Of a DNA stretch of 64,000 nt, positions 60,346-64,000 are shown in pieces. The first letter of the stretch is position 1. Each line of letters begins with the position of its first letter. Source of the stretch: Caulobacter vibrioides OR37 (lineage in GTDB: Bacteria > Pseudomonadota > Alphaproteobacteria > Caulobacterales > Caulobacteraceae); contig NZ_APMP01000016.1 in NCBI RefSeq assembly GCF_000372645.1, positions 1 to 64,000 of the forward strand, given 5' to 3'. The position numbers were made by a program, and so were the translations under genes. The notes beneath the pieces are model-generated. The model ran no database searches and was not told where the DNA came from. It worked only from the letters and a program-made list of their open reading frames with translations.

Positions 60346-60460
60346 TAGAGCCTTATCCGCTCGAATGGAATCATTCGAGCGGAAAAATAAGGCTCTAAAT
60401 CAAACATTTAGAGCGTGATAACCGCCGAAACCGCTCACACTTTCGGCTATCACGCTCTAG
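60346..60460. repeat. 115-bp twin-hairpin element, copy 2 (upstream of the hybrid kinase)
   Basis: This has the same length and layout as 30541-30655. Hairpin 1 has outer stem TAGAGCCTTA/TAAGGCTCTA and inner stem TCCGCTCGAATG/CATTCGAGCGGA around GAAT (GAATC site). Hairpin 2 has TAGAGCGTGATA/TATCACGCTCTA and GCCGAAA/TTTCGGC. Seven of twelve inner-stem pairs differ from copy 1, yet all remain Watson-Crick. It lies in the promoter or 5'-UTR of the 60522 gene. Confidence 0.92.
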
Positions 60461-60521
60461 GCGGGGACCGGTTTTGGGCGATCCAAGGACCCAGGGGACA
60501 CGATCGGAAACGACGGCGCTG

Positions 60522-62294
60522 ATGTCGGCCTATGTGCCGATCGCGCGCGGCTATCTGCTCGCCTCGTCGGTCTATTATCTGCTGATCACGCTGTCGCATC
60601 CGTTCTACGAGAAGGGCATGGCCCTTGTGGCGCTGGATGGCCTGGCGGCGTTCTCGACCGTCTACGCGGCGGCGACCGGGTTCAGCCTGCGTCGCCTGAC
60701 CATCATCGGCCCGCCGCTCGAGGCCATGGTCCTGGGCATGAACGCCCTCTTCCTGGCCAACACCCTGGCCTATCAGATCCTGCATTTCGAGCCTCAGAAG
60801 CTGGTCTATTGCGTGCTGATGGCCCTGGTCTTCGCGACCTCGGCGCCGAGCCGCCGCGTGGCCGTCGTCAGCGTCGCGGCCGCCCTCGCGGCGCTGGCCT
60901 GGATGATCCCGCGAGGACCGTCGGAGACCACCGCGCCCTACATGTTCGTCGGCGTGGCCGGCGGCTTCGCGGCCACGGGCGTGGCGATCATGATCCGCGG
61001 CGTGGTCGGCCGCGAGGTTCGCGCTCGCCTCGCCAGCGAGGCGCTCAACGTCGATCTCGAGCGTCAGCTCGCCGAGAACCATCGCCTGCGCGCCGAGGCC
61101 CAGGCCCTGGCCCTGGCGGCCGAGGCGGCCAACCGCGCCAAGACCGAATTCCTGGCCACGATGAGCCATGAGATCCGCACGCCGCTGAACGGCGTGCTGG
61201 GCATGGCCCAGATCATGGAGTCGGGCGAACTGGACACCGACCAGCGCCAACGCCTGGACACCATCACCGCCTCGGGCCGCTCGCTGCTGGCCGTGATCAA
61301 CGCCATCCTGGACCTCTCCAAGATCGAGGCCGGCCGGATGGACATCACCGCCGCGCCCTTCGACCTGCCGGCCCAGATGGAGACGTTGAACCATCTCTAC
61401 GGCGGTCTGGCGCGCGACAAGGGCCTGGACTTCACCCTGACCGTCGCGCCCGGCGCGGCCGGCTGGCGGCTGGGCGACGCCGAGCGCCTGCGCCAGGTCT
61501 TGTCGAACCTGATCTCCAACGCGGTGAAGTTCACCGAGTCCGGCGCGGTGCGCGTCACGATCGACGGCGACGGCGCGCGCGTTCGCGCCCAGGTCGTCGA
61601 CACCGGTCCTGGCGTTCCCGAGGATCAGCGCCAGCGCCTCTTCACCAAATTCGCCCAGCTGGACAGCTCCAGCACCCGCCGGATCGGCGGCTCGGGGCTG
61701 GGGTTGGCCATCTGCAAGACCCTGGTCGAGCTGATGGGCGGCGAAATCGCCTTCTTCGCCCCGCCGGACGGCGGCGCGGGCTTCTCCATGGATCTGCCCA
61801 TGCCCGAGACCTCCCCGGCGTCCCGCGTGCCCGGGGTGGAGCTGGCGGCCGCGACCACGACGCCCGACGACGCGACAGCGCCGCGCGTCCTGGTCGTCGA
61901 CGACAACCAGACCAATCGCGCCGTGCTGTTGACCCTGCTCAACCACCTGGGCGTGGTCAGCGGCTTCGCCGTCGACGGCCGCGACGCGGTGGCGATGTGG
62001 GAAAAGGACCGCTGGGACGCGATCTTGATGGACGTCCACATGCCGGTCATGGACGGCGTCGCGGCCAGCCGCGCGATCCGCGAAGCCGAGAAGCGCACTG
62101 GGCGCGAGCGGACCCCGATCGTCGCCGTCACCGCCAGCGTCCTGCCACACGAACGCGCGCTCTATACGGAGGCTGGCATGGACGCCCTGACGCCCAAGCC
62201 CGTGGAAGTTCCGCGCCTTGTCGAGACCCTGGCGCGGGTCATGGCCATCGAGCCCGCGCCCCAGGACGGCGTCGAGGGCGGCGCGGCGGCCTGA
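60522..62294 (+). CDS. Hybrid sensor histidine kinase/response regulator
   Basis: A 590-residue protein. An N-terminal region of about five hydrophobic helices (residues ~8-160) lacks a recognised sensor domain. A coiled-coil linker precedes the HisKA domain, with His near 214 (ATMSHEIRTPLNGVLGMAQ). The ATPase domain has LISNAVKFT, DTGPGVPEDQ and GSGLGLAICK, and a C-terminal receiver domain has Asp near 503 (ILMDVHMPVMDG). Such hybrids pass phosphate to an Hpt protein or a separate regulator. The ATG at 60522 is used; a TTG at 60474 is in frame. A 115-bp element occupies its leader. Confidence 0.93.
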   Translation: MSAYVPIARGYLLASSVYYLLITLSHPFYEKGMALVALDGLAAFSTVYAAATGFSLRRLTIIGPPLEAMVLGMNALFLANTLAYQILHFEPQKLVYCVLMALVFATSAPSRRVAVVSVAAALAALAWMIPRGPSETTAPYMFVGVAGGFAATGVAIMIRGVVGREVRARLASEALNVDLERQLAENHRLRAEAQALALAAEAANRAKTEFLATMSHEIRTPLNGVLGMAQIMESGELDTDQRQRLDTITASGRSLLAVINAILDLSKIEAGRMDITAAPFDLPAQMETLNHLYGGLARDKGLDFTLTVAPGAAGWRLGDAERLRQVLSNLISNAVKFTESGAVRVTIDGDGARVRAQVVDTGPGVPEDQRQRLFTKFAQLDSSSTRRIGGSGLGLAICKTLVELMGGEIAFFAPPDGGAGFSMDLPMPETSPASRVPGVELAAATTTPDDATAPRVLVVDDNQTNRAVLLTLLNHLGVVSGFAVDGRDAVAMWEKDRWDAILMDVHMPVMDGVAASRAIREAEKRTGRERTPIVAVTASVLPHERALYTEAGMDALTPKPVEVPRLVETLARVMAIEPAPQDGVEGGAAA

Positions 62295-62321
62295 GGCCGC
62301 GAAAGATCACCGGCCAAGAAA

Positions 62322-62346
62322 AAGGGGACGCCTAAGGCGTCCCCTT
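62322..62346 (-). terminator. Bidirectional terminator between the hybrid kinase and mucR copy 2
   Basis: AAGGGGACGCC (62322-62332) and GGCGTCCCCTT (62336-62346) form a perfect 11-base stem with a 3-base loop. On the minus strand it is followed by TTTTT. It serves mucR and could also stop the kinase transcript. Confidence 0.88.
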
Positions 62347-62371
62347 CGTGTTTCCGACCTTTCGGGAAGCG

Positions 62372-62806
62372 TCAGGCCTTGCGCGAGCGCGGGGCCTTGG
62401 TCTTGCGGCCGCCCTGGCCGAGACCGAGGGCCTTGGCCATCTGCGAACGGGCTTCGCTATAGGCCGGAGCGGTCGTCGGATAGTCGTTCGGCAGGCCCCA
62501 CTTGGCCTTGTATTCAGCCACGGTCATGCCGTGCGTGGTCAGGTGGCGCTTCAGCGTCTTGTACGGCTTTCCGTCTTCGAAGCTGATCAGGGCTTCGGGC
62601 GTAATGCTCTTGCGGATCTGAGCCGGCGTCGCCTTGGTCACGGCTTCGACCTGAGGCGCGGGCGGCGCGCCAATACCGGCCAACGCATCATGCGTGGCGC
62701 GGATGAGCGCGGGAAGTTCCGAAACTGGCGTCGAATTATTGGCCACATAGTTGGCGACGATTTCAGCGGTAAGTTCGATAAGGGTCGCTTTGTCTTCCAC
62801 GATCAC
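62372..62806 (-). CDS. mucR: MucR/Ros-family transcriptional regulator, copy 2
   Basis: A 144-residue MucR-type regulator, paralogous to 45138-45557. The N-terminal region LIELTAEIVANYVANNSTPV and C-terminal YKTLKRHLTTHGM, AEYKAKWGLPNDYPTTAP and [10 protein letters not shown] match. Here the ligand cysteine is Ser (ISFEDGK), while the second His is kept, so both copies lack a full C2H2 set. It probably acts with copy 1 in cell-cycle and surface-structure gene repression, as MucR1/MucR2 do in Caulobacter. The upstream 400 bases are AT-rich, fitting the AT-rich targets of MucR proteins and possible autoregulation. Confidence 0.95.
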   Translation of the reverse strand: MIVEDKATLIELTAEIVANYVANNSTPVSELPALIRATHDALAGIGAPPAPQVEAVTKATPAQIRKSITPEALISFEDGKPYKTLKRHLTTHGMTVAEYKAKWGLPNDYPTTAPAYSEARSQMAKALGLGQGGRKTKAPRSRKA

Positions 62807-63214
62807 AACTCCATTCCCCTTTTTCCCGCAAATACACCCTCATTTCAGAAAAACAAGTAGTTAATGCGGAAAAAGCGTCACCATTCGTGAATTCCTGTAA
62901 CAATCAATTATCAGAAAACGGCGTCGCCTTACAAAAAGATCACGGCTTTACCCCAAGATATGGCCTACGCCAGTCTCGACATGGAAAGGCGAACCGGAGG
63001 TCGTGAACCTCTATCTCGCAACCGCAAAACTCATCTTGGGGATTGCCCCGAACTTAGGTTTCAATGCTGGAGTTCGGAAGATTTCGCACGCCAGCCTGGT
63101 CTAGACCAACCACCGGTTCGCGGCCGCCGGCGAAGCGAGCGACGCCGACCTAAGCCGAGCGGAATATGGAGCGCGTTCGCAGCGCCTTCAGACAACTATT
63201 TCTCGGAAGAGAGA
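62807..63214. promoter_or_regulatory. 408-base stretch upstream of mucR copy 2; no gene supported
   Basis: The first ~150 bases are AT-rich for this genome and likely hold the mucR promoter. The rest runs toward the tRNA-Gln gene. An open frame at 62960-63229 has no recognisable protein character and overlaps the tRNA, so it is not called. Confidence 0.45.
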
Positions 63215-63288
63215 TGGCTGGGGAACTAGGACTCGAACCTAGAATGACGGTACCAAAAACCGCAGTGTTACCATTACACCATTCCCCA
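63215..63288 (-). tRNA. tRNA-Gln (anticodon TTG)
   Basis: A 74-base tRNA including encoded CCA. The acceptor stem TGGGGAA/TTCCCCA, D-arm GTGT-ACAC, anticodon loop TTTTGGT with anticodon TTG, and the T-arm with GGTTCGAGTCC are all present. It decodes CAA (and CAG by wobble). Confidence 0.96.
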
Positions 63289-63453
63289 GCAGGAACGGCG
63301 GGACCCCGTTGGGCCCGGCGAGGCGGTGGAGATAGCTCACGACTCGGACGGATGCAACAGCCGTTTTCAGAACTTTTTTCAGCCCGTCACACGAACCTGA
63401 AAAAAGGCGCTTGCGCCCTCCGAAACCTCCCCCTATAAGGCCGGCCTCCAAGT

Positions 63454-63530
63454 CGGAGTGTGGCTCAGTCTGGTAGAGCACTGCGTTCGGGACGCAGGGG
63501 TCGCAGGTTCAAATCCTGCCACTCCGACCA
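63454..63530 (+). tRNA. tRNA-Pro (anticodon CGG)
   Basis: A 77-base tRNA with encoded CCA. The acceptor stem is CGGAGTG/CACTCCG, the anticodon stem-loop CTGCG-TTCGGGA-CGCAG gives anticodon CGG, and the T-loop contains GGTTCAAATCC. It reads CCG, a frequent codon in this GC-rich genome. Confidence 0.97.
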
Positions 63531-63704
63531 TTTCCTCCCCGCCAGCCAGAGGCGGGAAAAACCTTCTGAAAATAATAACTTAGCCCTTCACGGACGGTCG
63601 GACGCCGAGACGTCTGGCGACGGACTCGCGCGTTGCGCGCTCTTCATTTGGTTCGCGCCCGAACAGCGGTTAGCTTGTCCTCGGTTTCGCAAGCAGGACC
63701 TCCG

Positions 63705-64000
63705 ATGAAGCAGTTCTTCCTGACCGTCGCCGGCGTTTTCGTCGGCCTTTTGCTGTTCGTGGTCGGAGTGCCTTTCCTCCTGGTCGTCATGGCCGCCGGC
63801 GCCGCGCGCCCCGCGCCGATTCCGGCCCACGCGGTGCTTCAGCTGGACTTGCGCGGCGGCCTGCCCGACCAGGATCCCAAGAGCCCGTTCGCCGCCTTCA
63901 GCGGCGGCGGCGCCGGTTCGGTGATGTCGATCATCGACACGCTGCGGCGCGCCGAAAAGGACGACAAGGTCGCCGCGGTTCTGGTGCGACTGCCCGAGGG
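63705..64000 (+). CDS. sppA: Signal peptide peptidase SppA, N-terminal part (runs off the window)
   Basis: The first 98 codons are visible. An N-terminal membrane anchor (about 5-31, LTVAGVFVGLLLFVVGVPFLL) is followed by HAVLQLDLRGGLPDQDPKSPF and SVMSIIDTLRRAEKDDKVAAVLVRL, the usual start of the ClpP-like fold of long-form SppA. SppA digests cleaved signal peptides in the inner membrane using a Ser/Lys dyad, which lies beyond the window. The ATG at 63705 follows AGGACCTCCG. Confidence 0.9.
   Translation, partial: MKQFFLTVAGVFVGLLLFVVGVPFLLVVMAAGAARPAPIPAHAVLQLDLRGGLPDQDPKSPFAAFSGGGAGSVMSIIDTLRRAEKDDKVAAVLVRLPE

Noticed and set aside
62960..63229. An 89-codon open frame before the tRNA-Gln gene
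   Set aside because: It overlaps the tRNA and its translation is Arg/Pro-rich without protein-like features.

Overview
This 64-kb window is chromosomal DNA from a GC-rich alphaproteobacterium, most likely a Caulobacter or a close relative in the Caulobacteraceae. The evidence is HfaA/HfaB-type holdfast-anchor homologues, a perfect CtrA-type box (TTAA-N7-TTAA) in the divergent promoter between flgB and fliO-fliP, two MucR/Ros regulators, a ccmI-ccmE-ccmF-ccmH (cycHJKL-like) cluster, and interspersed palindromic repeats of the kind common in this group. The species is inferred and has not been checked by any search.

Layout. (1) 1-8.2 kb is an accessory region with visibly more A+T than the rest. 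It holds the end of a CsoR/RcnR-type repressor, a membrane histidine kinase with a LuxR-type response regulator, an ABC importer whose ATPase gene is frameshifted, a PilZ protein, orphan membrane proteins and an AlpA/excisionase-like protein. It ends abruptly at a truncated 3' end of radC, which looks like a genomic-island boundary. Related ATATACC-type dyads lie ahead of three of its transcription units. (2) 8.5-13.5 kb carries an M19 dipeptidase and then a surface-anchor locus: a repeat protein, an HfaA-like protein and two tandem HfaB/CsgG paralogues. (3) 13.6-17.6 kb carries methionine-sulfoxide repair (msrP, msrQ) next to an ECF sigma / membrane protein / periplasmic metal-sensor-like operon and an EF-hand protein. 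(4) 17.6-30 kb carries glnE, an M56 peptidase, a two-component system, a DegP/HtrA protease and cytochrome c maturation genes. (5) 30-37.8 kb carries an alpha/beta hydrolase gene split by a 115-bp twin-hairpin element, a second two-component system with a PepSY protein, and an OpuC-type osmolyte importer. (6) 37.9-40.3 kb is a small lower-GC pocket with a class-3 lipase and a Fic protein. (7) 40.4-47 kb carries flagellar basal-body and export genes (fliE, flgC, flgB; fliO, fliP), ribokinase, a PAS protein, mucR and a DUF2336 protein. (8) 47-55.3 kb is a catabolic block: enoyl-CoA hydratase, P450, GMC oxidoreductase, acyl-CoA synthetase and a MaoC hydratase, with mntH among them. (9) 55.4-64 kb carries OsmC, CsbD, a trypsin-like protease, an S9 peptidase, a GNAT acetyltransferase, a hybrid histidine kinase, a second mucR, tRNA-Gln, tRNA-Pro and the start of sppA.

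The most noteworthy structures are the 115-bp twin-hairpin element, the tandem HfaB/CsgG locus and the island boundary at radC. The two copies of the element (30541-30655 and 60346-60460) have the same length. Their stems differ in sequence but stay paired, and each carries a GAATC (CcrM-type GANTC) loop. Removing one copy precisely restores a hydrolase reading frame. In the HfaB/CsgG pair only one protein carries a lipobox.
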